This document shows positions 40,914 through 51,357 of a DNA stretch of 64,000 nucleotides, in pieces. Position numbers and translations under genes: made by a program. Below the pieces are notes generated by a model. It did no database searches and had not been told where the DNA came from. It saw only the letters and a list, made by a program, of their open reading frames with translations. Position 1 is the stretch's first letter, and each line of letters begins with the position of its first letter. Origin of the DNA: Rhodanobacter sp. AS-Z3 (GTDB lineage: Bacteria > Pseudomonadota > Gammaproteobacteria > Xanthomonadales > Rhodanobacteraceae). The DNA is taken from contig NZ_CP119392.1 in the NCBI RefSeq assembly GCF_029224025.1, forward strand, positions 2,379,001 through 2,443,000, in the 5' to 3' direction.

Positions 40914-42431
40914 ATGAGCGAAACGACCGACACCCCGATCATCGACGAGAACCGGCTGATTGCCGAGCGCCGCGAAAAGTTGCATGCGCTGCGCGAGCAG
41001 GGCATCGCGTTCCCGAACGACTTCAAAGTCGACAGCTTCGCCGGTGATTTGCAGGCCGAGTTCGCAGACAAGGATGCGCACACGGCAGAAGTTGTCGAGG
41101 CTGCCGCACGGCGGGTGAAGATGGCCGGTCGCATCGTGCTCAAGCGCGTGCAGGGCAAGGTCAGCTTCGTGCAGTTGCAGGATTTCAGCGGTCGCATCCA
41201 GTTGTTCATCCATCAGGGCACGGTCGGCGAGATCTACGAGGCATTCAAGAGTTGGGACATGGGCGACATCGTGGGCGCCGAAGGCGTGCTGATGCGCACC
41301 AAGACCGGCGAGCTTTCGGTGCGTGTCGACCAGCTGCGTCTGCTGACCAAGAGCCTGCGACCGCTGCCGGACAAGCATCACGGCATGGCCGACGTGGAGC
41401 AGCGCTACCGCCAGCGCTACGTCGACCTGATCGTCACCGAGGAAGCACGGCGCACCTTCATGCTGCGCTCGCGGATCATCGGCTACATGCGCCAGTGGCT
41501 GGAAGCACCGTCGCGTCGCTTCATGGAAGTGGAGACGCCGATGATGCACATGATCCCCGGCGGCGCCACGGCCAAGCCGTTCACCACGCATCACAACGCG
41601 CTGGATCTGGATCTGTACCTGCGCGTGGCGCCGGAGTTGTACCTGAAGCGCCTGGTGGTTGGCGGCTTCGACCGCGTCTACGAGATCAACCGCAACTTCC
41701 GCAATGAGGGTGTGTCCACGCGGCATAACCCCGAATTCACCATGCTGGAGCTGTATCAGGCCTACGCCACCTATCACGAGATCATGGATCTCACCGAGGC
41801 GGTGATCCGCGACACCGCGGCCAACGTGCTCGGTACCACGGAAATCGAATGGGATGGTGCGGCGATCGACGTCGGCCCGGCGTTCCGTCGCTGGCGCATG
41901 GAAGATGCCGTGCTTGAGCACAACCCCGAAATCAAGCGCGAAGAGTTGCGCGATCGCGAGGCGATGGCGGCGCATGCCAAGCGCGTCGGTGCGCAGGTGA
42001 AACCTGGTTACGGTTGGGGCAAGCTGCTGCTGGAGATCTTCGAGCACACCGTCGAACACACGCTGATCCAGCCCACCTTCATCACCGACCATCCGGTCGA
42101 AGTGTCGCCACTGGCGCGCGAAAGCGATACCGACAAAGGCATCACCGACCGCTTCGAGCTGTTCGTCAACGGCAAGGAACTGGCCAACGGCTTCTCCGAG
42201 TTGAACGACCCGGAAGACCAGGCCGCGCGTTTCCAGGCCCAGGTCGACGCCAAGGATGCCGGCGACGACGAGGCGATGCATTTCGACGCCGACTACATTC
42301 GCGCACTGGAAGTGGGCCTGCCACCCACCGGCGGCCTCGGCATCGGCATCGATCGACTGGTGATGTTGCTGACCGGTTCATCCTCGATCCGCGACGTGCT
42401 GCTGTTCCCGTACATGCGACCCGAGGCCTGA
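40914..42431 (+). CDS. lysS: Lysyl-tRNA synthetase, class II
   Basis: Charges tRNA-Lys. 505 residues, as in E. coli LysS. An N-terminal OB-fold anticodon-binding domain ([20 protein letters not shown]) is followed by the class II core: motif 2 [18 protein letters not shown] near 260 and motif 3 [15 protein letters not shown] near 480. The ATG at 40914 gives [15 protein letters not shown], the usual N-terminus; the longer frame from 40815 is unlikely. A thioesterase gene starts on the base after its stop. Confidence 0.96.
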   Translation: MSETTDTPIIDENRLIAERREKLHALREQGIAFPNDFKVDSFAGDLQAEFADKDAHTAEVVEAAARRVKMAGRIVLKRVQGKVSFVQLQDFSGRIQLFIHQGTVGEIYEAFKSWDMGDIVGAEGVLMRTKTGELSVRVDQLRLLTKSLRPLPDKHHGMADVEQRYRQRYVDLIVTEEARRTFMLRSRIIGYMRQWLEAPSRRFMEVETPMMHMIPGGATAKPFTTHHNALDLDLYLRVAPELYLKRLVVGGFDRVYEINRNFRNEGVSTRHNPEFTMLELYQAYATYHEIMDLTEAVIRDTAANVLGTTEIEWDGAAIDVGPAFRRWRMEDAVLEHNPEIKREELRDREAMAAHAKRVGAQVKPGYGWGKLLLEIFEHTVEHTLIQPTFITDHPVEVSPLARESDTDKGITDRFELFVNGKELANGFSELNDPEDQAARFQAQVDAKDAGDDEAMHFDADYIRALEVGLPPTGGLGIGIDRLVMLLTGSSSIRDVLLFPYMRPEA

Positions 42432-42920
42432 GTGAACACACTGGCGCTACAGGATCTGGCTGCGCCCGATGGCATCTGCTACGGCTGCGGCAGTGCCCAT
42501 CCGCACGGGCTGCACATCAAGAGTCGCTGGGATGCGGATGGCGTGCATGTGGTGTCCACGCATCTGCCCGATGCCGACTTTCACGGCTGGCCGGGGCTGG
42601 TCTACGGTGGCCTGATCGCGATGCTGGTGGATTGCCATTCCAACTGGACGGCGATGGCGTACCACTACCGCGCGGAAGGGCGCGAGCCGGACAGCAAGCC
42701 GCGCATTGACTGCGTTACCGGCAACCTCGGCGTGAAGTTTCTCAAGCCCACGCCGATGGGCGTGCCGCTGACTTTGAAGGCACGCGTCGACGGTGAGCTG
42801 GGCCGCAAGACGCGGGTGCTTTGCGAGGTTTTCGCTGGCGACGTGCTGACGGCGCTGGGCGATTCAATCTTCGTGCGCGTGGATACCGCGCAGCTGGCCG
42901 CAGCCGCGCGGAACGGCTGA
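42432..42920 (+). CDS. PaaI-like hotdog-fold thioesterase
   Basis: A 162-residue hotdog-fold protein: [16 protein letters not shown], then the helix [27 protein letters not shown] with the conserved Gly and Asp, and [19 protein letters not shown]. It is probably a soluble acyl-CoA thioesterase with unknown substrate. It starts at a GTG directly after the lysS stop, so it is likely translated from the same message. Confidence 0.83.
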   Translation: MNTLALQDLAAPDGICYGCGSAHPHGLHIKSRWDADGVHVVSTHLPDADFHGWPGLVYGGLIAMLVDCHSNWTAMAYHYRAEGREPDSKPRIDCVTGNLGVKFLKPTPMGVPLTLKARVDGELGRKTRVLCEVFAGDVLTALGDSIFVRVDTAQLAAAARNG

Positions 42921-42972
42921 CCGGCGCCGTGCGTTAAACTTCGCGTTTCATCTCAACTCTGGAGCTTGCACC

Positions 42973-43275
42973 ATGTGGTTTGCCATCATCGGAACGGACG
43001 TTGCCGACTCGCTGGAAAAGCGCAGGAGCGTTCGCCCGGCGCACATCGCACGGCTGCAGGCATTGCTGGATGAAGGTCGGCTGTTCGTGGCGGGCGCATT
43101 CCCGGCGATCGAAGCCGAAGATCCGGGTCCAGCTGGTTTCAGCGGCAGCATGATTCTGGCTGAATTTTCGTCACTGGCTGACGCCCGCAGCTGGGCCGAT
43201 GCCGATCCCTACATCGCGGCCGGCGTTTACGCCGACGTACAAATCAAGCCGTTCCGCAAGGCGTTGCCGGCGTGA
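42973..43275 (+). CDS. YciI-family protein
   Basis: A 100-residue YCII-domain protein: [45 protein letters not shown], with the conserved His of the RPAH motif, and [35 protein letters not shown]. The family has a dimeric ferredoxin-like fold with a possible His-Asp active site but no known general reaction. It overlaps the following BolA-family gene by GTGA. Confidence 0.86.
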   Translation: MWFAIIGTDVADSLEKRRSVRPAHIARLQALLDEGRLFVAGAFPAIEAEDPGPAGFSGSMILAEFSSLADARSWADADPYIAAGVYADVQIKPFRKALPA

Positions 43276-43529
43276 GTGAAGTGATGCTCGAACAGATCCG
43301 CCAGCGCCTCACCCAGGCACTGGCGCCGATCGAGCTGGAAGTAGTCGATGAAGGTCACCTGCACGCCGGACATGCCGGCGAGGGCAAGGGTCATTTTCAT
43401 GTGCATATCGTCAGTCCGGCGTTCGACGGGCTGCTGCCGATCCGCCGGCACCGGCTGGTTTACGCGGCGCTGGATGGTCTGATGGAGCATGGTATCCACG
43501 CACTATCAATAGATGCGAAGAATAAGTAA
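43272..43529 (+). CDS. BolA-family protein
   Basis: An 85-residue BolA/IbaG-like protein: [32 protein letters not shown], then [42 protein letters not shown]. The conserved His residues can bind an Fe-S cluster with a monothiol glutaredoxin in this family. It starts with a GTG overlapping the YciI gene; ATG at 43284 is an alternative start. Confidence 0.9.
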   Translation: MSEVMLEQIRQRLTQALAPIELEVVDEGHLHAGHAGEGKGHFHVHIVSPAFDGLLPIRRHRLVYAALDGLMEHGIHALSIDAKNK

Positions 43530-43664
43530 TTCAGGAACAAAGTGTTAGGTTATATTTTTCAACTGTTACCTTACGCAGGAACGCATTGCAGCGCCGCCTT
43601 GCGTTTGGCACAGTGACTTGTCGCCCGGCAGTACGGGCCTTACCGCTGACCCGTTGAAGACCGC
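43530..43664. other. Intergenic region upstream of smc
   Basis: 135 bases, A/T-rich in its first half (GTTAGGTTATATTTTTCAAC). It probably carries the smc promoter but no single -35/-10 pair stands out. Confidence 0.4.
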
Positions 43665-46600
43665 ATGCGCCTGAGCACCATCAAACTCGCCGGTTTCAAG
43701 TCCTTCGTGGACCCGACCACTCTGCACCTGCCAAGCAACATGATTGGCGTGGTGGGGCCGAACGGCTGCGGCAAATCCAACATCATCGACGCGATCCGCT
43801 GGGTGATGGGCGAGAGCGCGGCCAGCCGCCTGCGCGGCGATTCGCTGACCGACGTGATCTTCTCCGGCTCCAACACGCGCAAGCCGGTGGGGCAGGCGAC
43901 GGTCGAACTGATCTTCGACAACGCTGATGGCTCAGTGCAGGGCGAGTACGGCCAATACGCCGAAATATCGGTGAAGCGCCAGGTCACCCGCGATGGCCAG
44001 TCGGCGTATTACCTCAATGGCGCGCGCTGCCGTCGGCGCGACATCACCGATTTGTTCCTCGGCACCGGTCTGGGTCCGCGCAGCTACTCGATCATCGAAC
44101 AGGGCATGATCAGCCAGATCATCGAGGCGCACCCGGAAGAATTGCGTACACATCTGGAAGAAGCGGCCGGCATTTCCAAGTACAAGGAACGGCGCAAGGA
44201 AACCGAAAGCCGCATCAAGGCCACCCGCGAAAACCTCGACCGTGTGCGCGACGTGCGCGACGAGGTCGACAAACAGCTCGAGCATTTGAACCGTCAGGCC
44301 CGCGCGGCCGAGCGCTGGAAAGCACTGAAGGAAGAGCAGACACGCAAGGATGCCGAGCTGCGTGCGCTGGAATACCGTGGCCTCAAAAGTCAGCACGATG
44401 GCGAAGGCGCAGGCTTGTCCGCCGCCGAGATCGAGATCGAAAAGCAGCTCGCCGGCCAGCGCCAGATCGAAGCGCAACTGGAAAGCGTGCGCGAGCGTCA
44501 CACGGACGCCAGTGAACACCTGAACGCGGTGCAGTCCGAGGTCTACAAGGTTGGCGGCGAGATTGCCCGCGTCGAGCAGCAGGTGCGCTACAACAAGGAA
44601 ACCGCCGAGCGCCTGCAGCGCGCGCAGGCTGATGCCGCGCGCGAGCATGCCGAACTGGCCGCGCACATTGCCACCGACGGCGAGCAGGTTGAGGCCTTGC
44701 GCCTGGCACTGGCCGAAGGCGAACCCAGGCTCGAAGCGCTGCAGCAATTGCAAGACGACACCGGCGAAGCTCAGCGCAGCACTGAAGCCAAGCTCGCCGA
44801 CTGGCAGCAGCGTTGGGACAGCCACACCCGCAACGCCGGGGAATCCAATCGTGCGGCTGAAGTCGAGCGCACCAAGCTCAATTATCTGGATCGTCAGGCG
44901 ATCGACCTTGCGCGTCGCCGCGAGGTACTGGAAACGGAGCAGAAAGCCACCGATATGGCGGCACTGGATGCCGCCGGCGAACAGTTGGCCAACGAGCACG
45001 ACACCCAGCGCGAACGTGTCGAAACCCTGGGTAGCCTGCTTGATCAGCATAAATCCAGTCACGAGAAGGTGCTGGAAGACGAGCGCCAGGTGCAGTCGAC
45101 CCTGAACGAAGCACGCCAGCAGTTGCAGACGGCACGGGGCCGACATGCGTCGCTGGAAGCCTTGCAGCATGCCGCGCTCGGGCAGGAAGAAAATGCCGCC
45201 AGCAGCTGGTTGGCACGACTCGGGCTGGATCACTCCCGTCGTCTGGGTGCCGCGCTGCAAGTCGAGGCGGGTTGGGAGACGGCCGTGGAAACCGCGTTGA
45301 GCGGCTTCCTGGACAGCGTGCTGGTGGACCAGGCGCATGCGCTAGCCAGCGAATTCCCGGCGATCGAGAATGCCGATGTGGCTTTACTTGACGCCAGCGA
45401 AGGCGGTGGCAACACCGCCGGTACGCTGGCGGCACAAGTGCGCGGTCCGGCCGCTGCCATGGCGATTCTCGGCCAGGTATTCACCGCCTCCTCCATTGAC
45501 GAAGCGCGTCAGCGCGCCGCGTCGCTGGCGCCGCACCAGTCGGTGATGACCGCCGCTGGCGAGTGGTTGGGTCCGGGTTGGGCGCGCGTGCGCCGGGCGC
45601 AAGGCAGTCAGGTTGGTGTGCTGGCACGCGAGCGCGAATTGCGCACGTTGACCGAGCAGATTGCCATGCTGGAAGCGCAGTTGGAGGAAGCCAGCGAACA
45701 GCTCGACACGCTGCGTACCAGCAAGTTCGAAACCGAACGCGCGCGCGACGATGCTCAGCGCGAGTTGTACAACGCCCATCGCCGCCAGTCCGAACTGGCC
45801 GGCCAGCTGCAGAGCCACCGGGGCAAGCTTGAAACCGCGCGCGCCCGCGCCGAGAAGGTCAATGGCGAGCTGGCGGACCTCACGCGGCAGATCGATGAAC
45901 TGCAGGGCCAGACCCGCGAGGCACGTGCGCGACTGGATGAATCCGTGGGCCTGATGGGCGATCTCGAAGACCAGCGCCGCGAGTTGGAAAACGAGCGCCG
46001 TGGTCTGCTTGAAGCGCGCGAAGAAGCGCGCATGAATGCGCGCGAGGCCGCCGATCAATCGCATTCGCTGGCACTGTCGCTGGAGTCCAAGCGTTCTTCG
46101 CTGAGTTCACTGGAACAGACCCTGGGTCGCATGGATGCGCAGTTGCGCCAAATCGAAGCGCGCCGCAACGAGATCACCGAGCAGCTGGCGGCCGGCTCCG
46201 ATCCGATCGCCGAACTGGAAGCCGAACGGCAGGCCTATCTGGAGCAACGCCTGCTGGTCGACAAGCAACTGGTCGAAGCGCGCCGCGCGCTGGAAGACTG
46301 TGATATCGAGTTCCGCAAGCTGGAGCAGCAACGGCATCTGGCGGAGCAGGGATTGGCGAGCCTGCGTGAAGGTCTGTCGCAGAAGCGACTTGCCGCGCAA
46401 GCCCTGCAGTTGCGTGCCGACCAGTTGGCCGAGGCGATCGCCGCGTCGGGGCTGGAACTGGAAACCCTGCTTGCCGAATTGGCGCCCGATATTGACGCCA
46501 ACCAGTGGCGCTCGCAGCTGGCCGATCTTGGTCAGAAGATCGCGCGACTGGAGCCGGTGAATCTGGCGGCGATCCAGGAACACGCTGAACAAAGCGAGCG

Positions 46601-47165
46601 CAAGACCTACCTCGACAACCAGCTTGCCGATCTGGTTGATGCGATGGAGACGCTGGAAGGCGCAATCAAGAAGATCGATCGCGAAACCCGTCAGCGCTTC
46701 AAGGAAACCTTCGACAAGGTCAACGCCGGTGTGCAGGAATTGTTTCCGCGCCTGTTCGGTGGTGGCCATGCGTATCTCGAACTGACCGGCGACGACCTGC
46801 TCAACACCGGCGTAACGATCATGGCGCGCCCGCCCGGCAAGCGTCCGTCCAACATCTCGCTGCTGTCCGGCGGTGAGAAGGCGCTGACCGCGGTGGCATT
46901 GGTGTTTGCCATCTTCGGCCTCAACCCGGCGCCGTTCTGTCTGCTCGACGAGGTCGACGCGCCGCTGGATGAAGCCAACGTGGGGCGCTTCTCCAGCCTG
47001 GTACGCGAGATGAGCGAACACGTGCAATTCATCTTCATCAGTCACAACAAGGCGACCATGGAAGCCGCCACCCAGCTTTGCGGCGTAACCATGCGCGAAC
47101 CCGGCGTGTCACGATTGGTGCAGGTGGATCTGGCCGAAGCGGCTAAACTGGCAGGCGCTGCCTGA
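43665..47165 (+). CDS. smc: Chromosome segregation protein SMC
   Basis: 1166 residues, normal for bacterial SMC. The N-terminal Walker A GPNGCGKSNIIDAIRW is near residue 30. Two long coiled coils flank a hinge around 500-640 (WLARLGLDHSRRLGAALQVEAG...). The C-terminal ABC signature NISLLSGGEKALTAVAL is near 1064, followed by Walker B FCLLDEVDAPLDEANVGRF. It compacts and separates chromosomes as a dimer with ScpAB. It is followed after 8 bases by zipA, an order typical of Xanthomonadales. Confidence 0.97.
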   Translation: MRLSTIKLAGFKSFVDPTTLHLPSNMIGVVGPNGCGKSNIIDAIRWVMGESAASRLRGDSLTDVIFSGSNTRKPVGQATVELIFDNADGSVQGEYGQYAEISVKRQVTRDGQSAYYLNGARCRRRDITDLFLGTGLGPRSYSIIEQGMISQIIEAHPEELRTHLEEAAGISKYKERRKETESRIKATRENLDRVRDVRDEVDKQLEHLNRQARAAERWKALKEEQTRKDAELRALEYRGLKSQHDGEGAGLSAAEIEIEKQLAGQRQIEAQLESVRERHTDASEHLNAVQSEVYKVGGEIARVEQQVRYNKETAERLQRAQADAAREHAELAAHIATDGEQVEALRLALAEGEPRLEALQQLQDDTGEAQRSTEAKLADWQQRWDSHTRNAGESNRAAEVERTKLNYLDRQAIDLARRREVLETEQKATDMAALDAAGEQLANEHDTQRERVETLGSLLDQHKSSHEKVLEDERQVQSTLNEARQQLQTARGRHASLEALQHAALGQEENAASSWLARLGLDHSRRLGAALQVEAGWETAVETALSGFLDSVLVDQAHALASEFPAIENADVALLDASEGGGNTAGTLAAQVRGPAAAMAILGQVFTASSIDEARQRAASLAPHQSVMTAAGEWLGPGWARVRRAQGSQVGVLARERELRTLTEQIAMLEAQLEEASEQLDTLRTSKFETERARDDAQRELYNAHRRQSELAGQLQSHRGKLETARARAEKVNGELADLTRQIDELQGQTREARARLDESVGLMGDLEDQRRELENERRGLLEAREEARMNAREAADQSHSLALSLESKRSSLSSLEQTLGRMDAQLRQIEARRNEITEQLAAGSDPIAELEAERQAYLEQRLLVDKQLVEARRALEDCDIEFRKLEQQRHLAEQGLASLREGLSQKRLAAQALQLRADQLAEAIAASGLELETLLAELAPDIDANQWRSQLADLGQKIARLEPVNLAAIQEHAEQSERKTYLDNQLADLVDAMETLEGAIKKIDRETRQRFKETFDKVNAGVQELFPRLFGGGHAYLELTGDDLLNTGVTIMARPPGKRPSNISLLSGGEKALTAVALVFAIFGLNPAPFCLLDEVDAPLDEANVGRFSSLVREMSEHVQFIFISHNKATMEAATQLCGVTMREPGVSRLVQVDLAEAAKLAGAA

Positions 47166-47173
47166 GGAACCTC

Positions 47174-48166
47174 ATGATGACGTTGCAACCTGTGCTTGCC
47201 TTTGCCTGGAATCCCGCTGTCGGCATTCCGATGTTGATTGTCGGCATCATCGTACTGGCGCTGCTGTGGCTGTTCGGTCAGCCGAAGAAGGAGCAGGGCA
47301 AACGCCGTATCGTTCCCAGTCCGCAGACCGGCGAGCGCCGTGAGCCGACCCTGGGTGCATCCGATGCCGAGTCGATCGATGACGACTTCTATACGAGCGA
47401 CATCAAGCCGCAGCAAGGTGAGCTGGAAGTTGGCTTGCGCGAGGAACTGGAGCGACTCGGCGCTGCACTCTCGGGTGATCGCAGCAAGGAGCCGGCGCCC
47501 GCGCCGGGTCCAAAAGGACAAAAGAGCAGGCAACAGCCGAAACTGGCCGATCACGTGGCTTCAATCATCGACGCATTGCGCGCGCCCAGTTCCGGTGACG
47601 TCACGCCATTCGACGCGCCGGTGACCGCGCAGGAAGCGTCGCCACCCGTAGCCGCGACGGCGACACCGTCAGCCGCGACGGTGCAGCGTTCGGAAGTGGG
47701 TCGCCGTCCCGCTCAACTTCCGGTGGAACGGATCGTGACCTTGTTCGTGGTGGCACGTGAAGGAGGCCGTTTTCACGGCCCGGATCTGATCGTGGCCGCC
47801 GAAAAGGCCGGTCTGGAATTCGGCGACATGGGTATTTACCATCGTCTGGTCGACGGCAAGCGCGAACTGGGTCCGCTCTTCAGCGTCGCCAACATGCTCA
47901 AACCCGGCAACTTCGACCTTTCCCGGTTGGAAGACTTGCGCACACCGGGCGTCAGTTTCTTCATGACCTTGCCGGCGCCGCTGCCGGCGCTGGACGCGTG
48001 GGATGCGATGCTGCCCACCGCCCAGCGGCTGGCCGAGTTGCTTGATGGCCTGGTGCTGGATGAAGAGCGCAATGCGCTCGGCCGCCAGGGTATTGCGCAC
48101 ATCCGCGACCAGTTGCGCGGCTGGGATCGAGATCACGAAGGCAAGGAAATCATCTTCGGTCGCTGA
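47174..48166 (+). CDS. zipA: Cell division protein ZipA
   Basis: Anchors FtsZ to the inner membrane at the division septum. 330 residues: an N-terminal transmembrane helix (GIPMLIVGIIVLALLWLFG), a Pro/Gln-rich disordered linker (residues 40-185), and the C-terminal FtsZ-binding domain (ERIVTLFVVAREGGRFHGPDLIVAAEKAGLEFGDMGIYHR...). Two adjacent ATG codons are possible starts. In many relatives ligA follows zipA; here the next genes are msrA and msrB on the opposite strand. Confidence 0.95.
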   Translation: MMTLQPVLAFAWNPAVGIPMLIVGIIVLALLWLFGQPKKEQGKRRIVPSPQTGERREPTLGASDAESIDDDFYTSDIKPQQGELEVGLREELERLGAALSGDRSKEPAPAPGPKGQKSRQQPKLADHVASIIDALRAPSSGDVTPFDAPVTAQEASPPVAATATPSAATVQRSEVGRRPAQLPVERIVTLFVVAREGGRFHGPDLIVAAEKAGLEFGDMGIYHRLVDGKRELGPLFSVANMLKPGNFDLSRLEDLRTPGVSFFMTLPAPLPALDAWDAMLPTAQRLAELLDGLVLDEERNALGRQGIAHIRDQLRGWDRDHEGKEIIFGR

Positions 48167-48172
48167 TACGTT

Positions 48173-48682
48173 TCAGCCGCCCGTGCTGCGCCGGGGTAAC
48201 TTCCAGTCAGCCCGGATGAAATGGCAGGTGTAACCCTGCGGATAGCGTTCCAGATAGTCCTGGTGCTCCGGTTCGGCTTCCCAGAAGTCGCCAGCCGGTG
48301 CCAGCTCGGTCACCGCCTTGCCCGGCCACAAACCTGAGGCATTGACGTCGGCGATGGTGTCTTCGGCGATTTCCTTCTGCTGCTTCGATGTGTAGTAAAT
48401 CCCCGAGCGATAGGATGTGCCGCGATCATTGCCCTGGCGGTTTGGCGTGGATGGATCGTGGATCTGGAAGAAGAATTCCAGCAAGGTGCGATAGCTGATC
48501 CGCGAGGGATCAAACACGATCTCGATGGCCTCGGCATGACTGCCATGGTTTCGATAGGTCGCATTCGGCACGTCGCCACCACTGTAGCCGACCCGCGTGG
48601 ACAGCACGCCGTCGCGCTGGCGAATCAGATCCTGCATGCCCCAGAAGCAGCCGCCGGCGAGAACCGCGCGCTCGGTATTCAT
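48173..48682 (-). CDS. msrA: Peptide methionine (S)-S-oxide reductase
   Basis: Repairs methionine S-sulfoxides. 169 residues with the catalytic motif GGCFWGMQ near residue 9, then [27 protein letters not shown] and [25 protein letters not shown]. The Met of [15 protein letters not shown] at 48682 is the natural start; it overlaps the msrB stop by ATGA, so the two reductases are coupled. Confidence 0.95.
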   Translation of the reverse strand: MNTERAVLAGGCFWGMQDLIRQRDGVLSTRVGYSGGDVPNATYRNHGSHAEAIEIVFDPSRISYRTLLEFFFQIHDPSTPNRQGNDRGTSYRSGIYYTSKQQKEIAEDTIADVNASGLWPGKAVTELAPAGDFWEAEPEHQDYLERYPQGYTCHFIRADWKLPRRSTGG

Positions 48683-49128
48683 CGCACATCCTCCACCTGA
48701 TCCAGCCACGCGCCATAGCCTCGCGCTTCCATCTCGTCGCGATGGACAAAGCGGAGCGAGGCGGAATTGATGCAGTAACGCAGCCCGCCACGATCCCGCG
48801 GGCCATCCGGGAAGACGTGACCGAGATGGCTGTCACCATGCGCGGAGCGCACCTCGATACGAACCATGCCGTGGGTCATGTCGCGCAACTCATTCACGTG
48901 CGCCGGCTCCACCGGCTTGGTGAAACTCGGCCAGCCACAGCCGGATTCGAATTTGTCGGACGAGGCGAACAGCGGCTCGCCCGAAACCACGTCGACGTAG
49001 ATGCCCGGCTCGTGATTGTGCAGATATTCGCCCGTGCCAGGCCGTTCAGTGCCGCTTTCCTGGGTTACCCGAAACTGCTCCGGGGTGAGGTTGGACAGAG
49101 CCTCGGCGTTTCTGGTGTAGGTGGGCAT
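48679..49128 (-). CDS. msrB: Peptide methionine (R)-S-oxide reductase
   Basis: Repairs methionine R-sulfoxides. 149 residues: [11 protein letters not shown] near 68 and the catalytic Cys in [11 protein letters not shown] near 122. The usual zinc-binding CxxC pairs are absent ([14 protein letters not shown] replaces the first), so this is the zinc-free form. The Met at 49128 is preferred; the longer frame reaches into the IS5 region. An IS5-family element has inserted about 100 bases upstream of this start and may have changed the promoter. Confidence 0.94.
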   Translation of the reverse strand: MPTYTRNAEALSNLTPEQFRVTQESGTERPGTGEYLHNHEPGIYVDVVSGEPLFASSDKFESGCGWPSFTKPVEPAHVNELRDMTHGMVRIEVRSAHGDSHLGHVFPDGPRDRGGLRYCINSASLRFVHRDEMEARGYGAWLDQVEDVR

Positions 49129-49230
49129 GTGCAGCTTCCTTGGAACGACGTTCGGTCTGATTGAAGATGGCAGCGGAGCGACGTTTATCAAGGGTTCGCT
49201 GGTGTTGCGTTGCTGGCACAAGGACACTAG

Positions 49231-50420
49231 GGATGCTCTGATCAATTAAGTTCAAAATGGCCGTCCAGACGGCCGTGCTAAAAATATGGATTGACTACGA
49301 CGAAAAGGCAGATTGTGAGGCATATCGCCGCCATCGCCGTGCTGGGTTACCCCCAATCGCCTCGATTTCCCGCCTCACAGGCGCACCTCCCCTGCGGACG
49401 CTAGCAACGTTCGTCGCACCATCCACAGATTCGATAGCGCGAACAGCGTGAGTATCTGAGCGGTGTTCTTGAGCAAGCCCTTGAAGCGCACCTTCTGATA
49501 GCCGAACTGCCGCTTCACCACCCGGAACGGATGCTCCACCTTGGCTCGAACCGCGGCCTTCATGTGCTCGGTGTGCTTGACCGCATCCTTCAACTCGCCC
49601 TCGGGCATCGCCTTCACGCTGCCGCGTTTGGCCGCGATATGCCACGTGCGGCCGCGCTTGGGTGCCCGTTTCTCGGCGCCTTGGTAGCCGGCATCGGCAT
49701 GCACCGTCTTCTCTTGGCCGTGCAGCAACTTGTCCACTTCCGTCACGTCGCCCACGTTGGCAGGTGTCGTGGTTACCGTGTGCACCAGCCCCGATTCCAC
49801 GTCCACCCCGATGTGCGCTTTCATGCCGAAGTACCACTGCTGGCCCTTCTTCGTCTGGCGCATGTCCGGGTCACGCTGTTTGTCCGCATTCTTGGTCGAG
49901 GACGGCGCCTGAATGATCGTGGCATCCACGATCGTGCCCTAGCGTAGCAACAGGCCCTAGCCGCTCAGGTGCGCATTGACCGCTTCGAAGATCTTCACCG
50001 CCAGGCCGTGCTGCTCCAGGAAGCGACGGAACTTCAGGATCGTCGACTCGTCCGGAATCGCGTCCTCGTTCAGCTCCAGCCCGGCAAACCGGCGCATGGA
50101 CTCGATCTCGTACAACGCATCTTCCATCGCTGGATCGCTCAGTGCGTACCACTGCTGCATGAAGTGGATCCGCAGCATCGTCGATGCCGCCATCGGCGGG
50201 CGACCGCGACGACCGGAGGTCGGATAGCTCGGTTCGATCAGCGCCAGCAGGTCGGCCCACGGCACGACTTTGTCCATCTCACCCAGAAACCGCTCACGAC
50301 GTGTCGGCTTCTTCTTGACTTCAAAACTCAACGAGGCGAACGAACGCTGCTTCATCGGCGATGGGCTTCCTGGGGACTGCTGGCTATGATGCCGCAGACG
50401 GGGAATAAATCAGAGCATCC
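49231..50420 (-). mobile_element. IS5-family insertion sequence, 1190 bp
   Basis: Terminal inverted repeats GGATGCTCTGAT (49231-49242) and ATCAGAGCATCC (50409-50420), flanked by a perfect 4-bp duplication CTAG (49227-49230, 50421-50424), the YTAR target preferred by IS5. It contains one transposase frame on the minus strand broken by two stop codons. Confidence 0.9.
49375..50355 (-). pseudogene. IS5-family transposase with two in-frame amber codons
   Basis: A 326-codon DDE transposase. The N-terminal half (FASLSFEVKKKPTRRERFLGEMDKVVPWADLL ... MRRFAGLELNEDAIPDESTILKFRRFLEQHGL) and the C-terminal half (VDATIIQAPSSTKN ... GMKAHIGVDVESGLVHTV ... HADAGYQGAEKR ... KAAVRAKVEHPFRVVKRQFG) are in the same frame. 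They are separated by GGC TAG GGC CTG TTG CTA CGC TAG GGC, two TAG codons six codons apart; the second stands where related transposases have Gln. There are no frameshifts. It is probably inactive unless TAG is suppressed. Confidence 0.88.
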
Positions 50421-50424
50421 CTAG

Positions 50425-51137
50425 GGCGTCTTGCTTGGGTGCGCCGTGGACTCTAGAAAATACCGATTGCAGGCTTCTCACTAATACCCGCCCGAGCTAA
50501 TTTTGCCAGCAACTTGTCAAACTGGAATGGCTCATCGAGGGTGAAGCCAGGCTTGTGCAGGCGAATCTTGCACTGGCGAATGTTGGCAATACGCTAACTG
50601 AGGGAGAGTTTCAATTCTTCGGCGACCAAAAGGGGATGGCGAGACTGGGTAGTCAGGGCTTGCTGCGCAGGCGGTGTCGTCCGGGGCCCGCTGCAGCCCA
50701 GTGCGAGAAGCGCCCTCACACTTCGTGTAGGCATTCGCCTACAGCACAGGCTATGATCATGTGTGACGCTGGAAACGGTATGCCGCGGCTGTGCTTGATG
50801 ACAGTTGGTCCAGCTACAAGTGGACGACAGGCAACCGCACGAGACAAAGTCGGTTGATTGGGCTTTATCGAATACAGGCGTTGTGGGCCGTCGAGGGTGG
50901 CTCGCAAGTAGCCGCATCAGCCAACTCGATAAAAGTTTGCCAGTTCGATTGATTCGCCATAAGCATCTGTTTCGCCGCGTTCAGCGCCGCACAAAGTCAG
51001 AGCCATTCGCGTCCAGCATTTTTTACGCCGAACGGCGTTCCTGGTAGGGCGAGCGTCAGCTCCGTCCCATGCAGGTTTGCGGCGCGATTCCGAAACCATC
51101 CGCGTGCGGGCGGGGAATATCAGGATTACATTTACTT
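50425..51137. other. Long non-coding or decayed stretch
   Basis: About 700 bases between the IS5 element and the injection-system regulator. Short open frames exist on both strands (for example one ending on the minus strand in FTLDEPFQFDKLLAKLARAGISEKPAIGIF, near 50455-50580), but none continues or resembles a complete protein. It looks like the remains of genes removed by mobile-element activity. Confidence 0.5.
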
Positions 51138-51166
51138 TTGCGTTTGTTTGGACGGCTAAATATATT
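51138..51166 (+). promoter_or_regulatory. Sigma-70 promoter for the activator gene
   Basis: TTGCGT at 51138-51143 and TATATT at 51161-51166 with a 17-base spacer, in a local A/T-rich patch. The predicted start would leave a leader of about 185 bases before the activator ATG. Confidence 0.55.
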
Positions 51167-51357
51167 AATGTCAACGTGGCTGATCTATATAGACTTGCCA
51201 ATTCGTGTTTAAGGAAACTTCTTGCCGGCGCGGTAGCTTGAAGCATTGGGCATGGCTCTTGCGAGTCCTTGTCTGGTCACACCGGTTAACGATGGATATG
51301 CATTGCCTGCTGGTCTAAAACGTCGATAGTGCGGTGGCGTTTCTGGGGAGATGAACG

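Noticed and set aside
43596..43625. A second sigma-54-like site upstream of smc (TTTGGCACAGTGACTTG)
   Set aside because: The -24 part fits but the -12 part reads CTTG instead of TTGC at the required distance.
47174..48166. ligA expected after zipA in many Xanthomonadales
   Set aside because: It is simply not in this window; its absence from the genome cannot be judged here, so no claim is made.
49957..50355. Two separate transposase genes instead of one broken gene
   Set aside because: Both halves are in the same frame and align end to end as one IS5-type transposase; only two TAG codons separate them.
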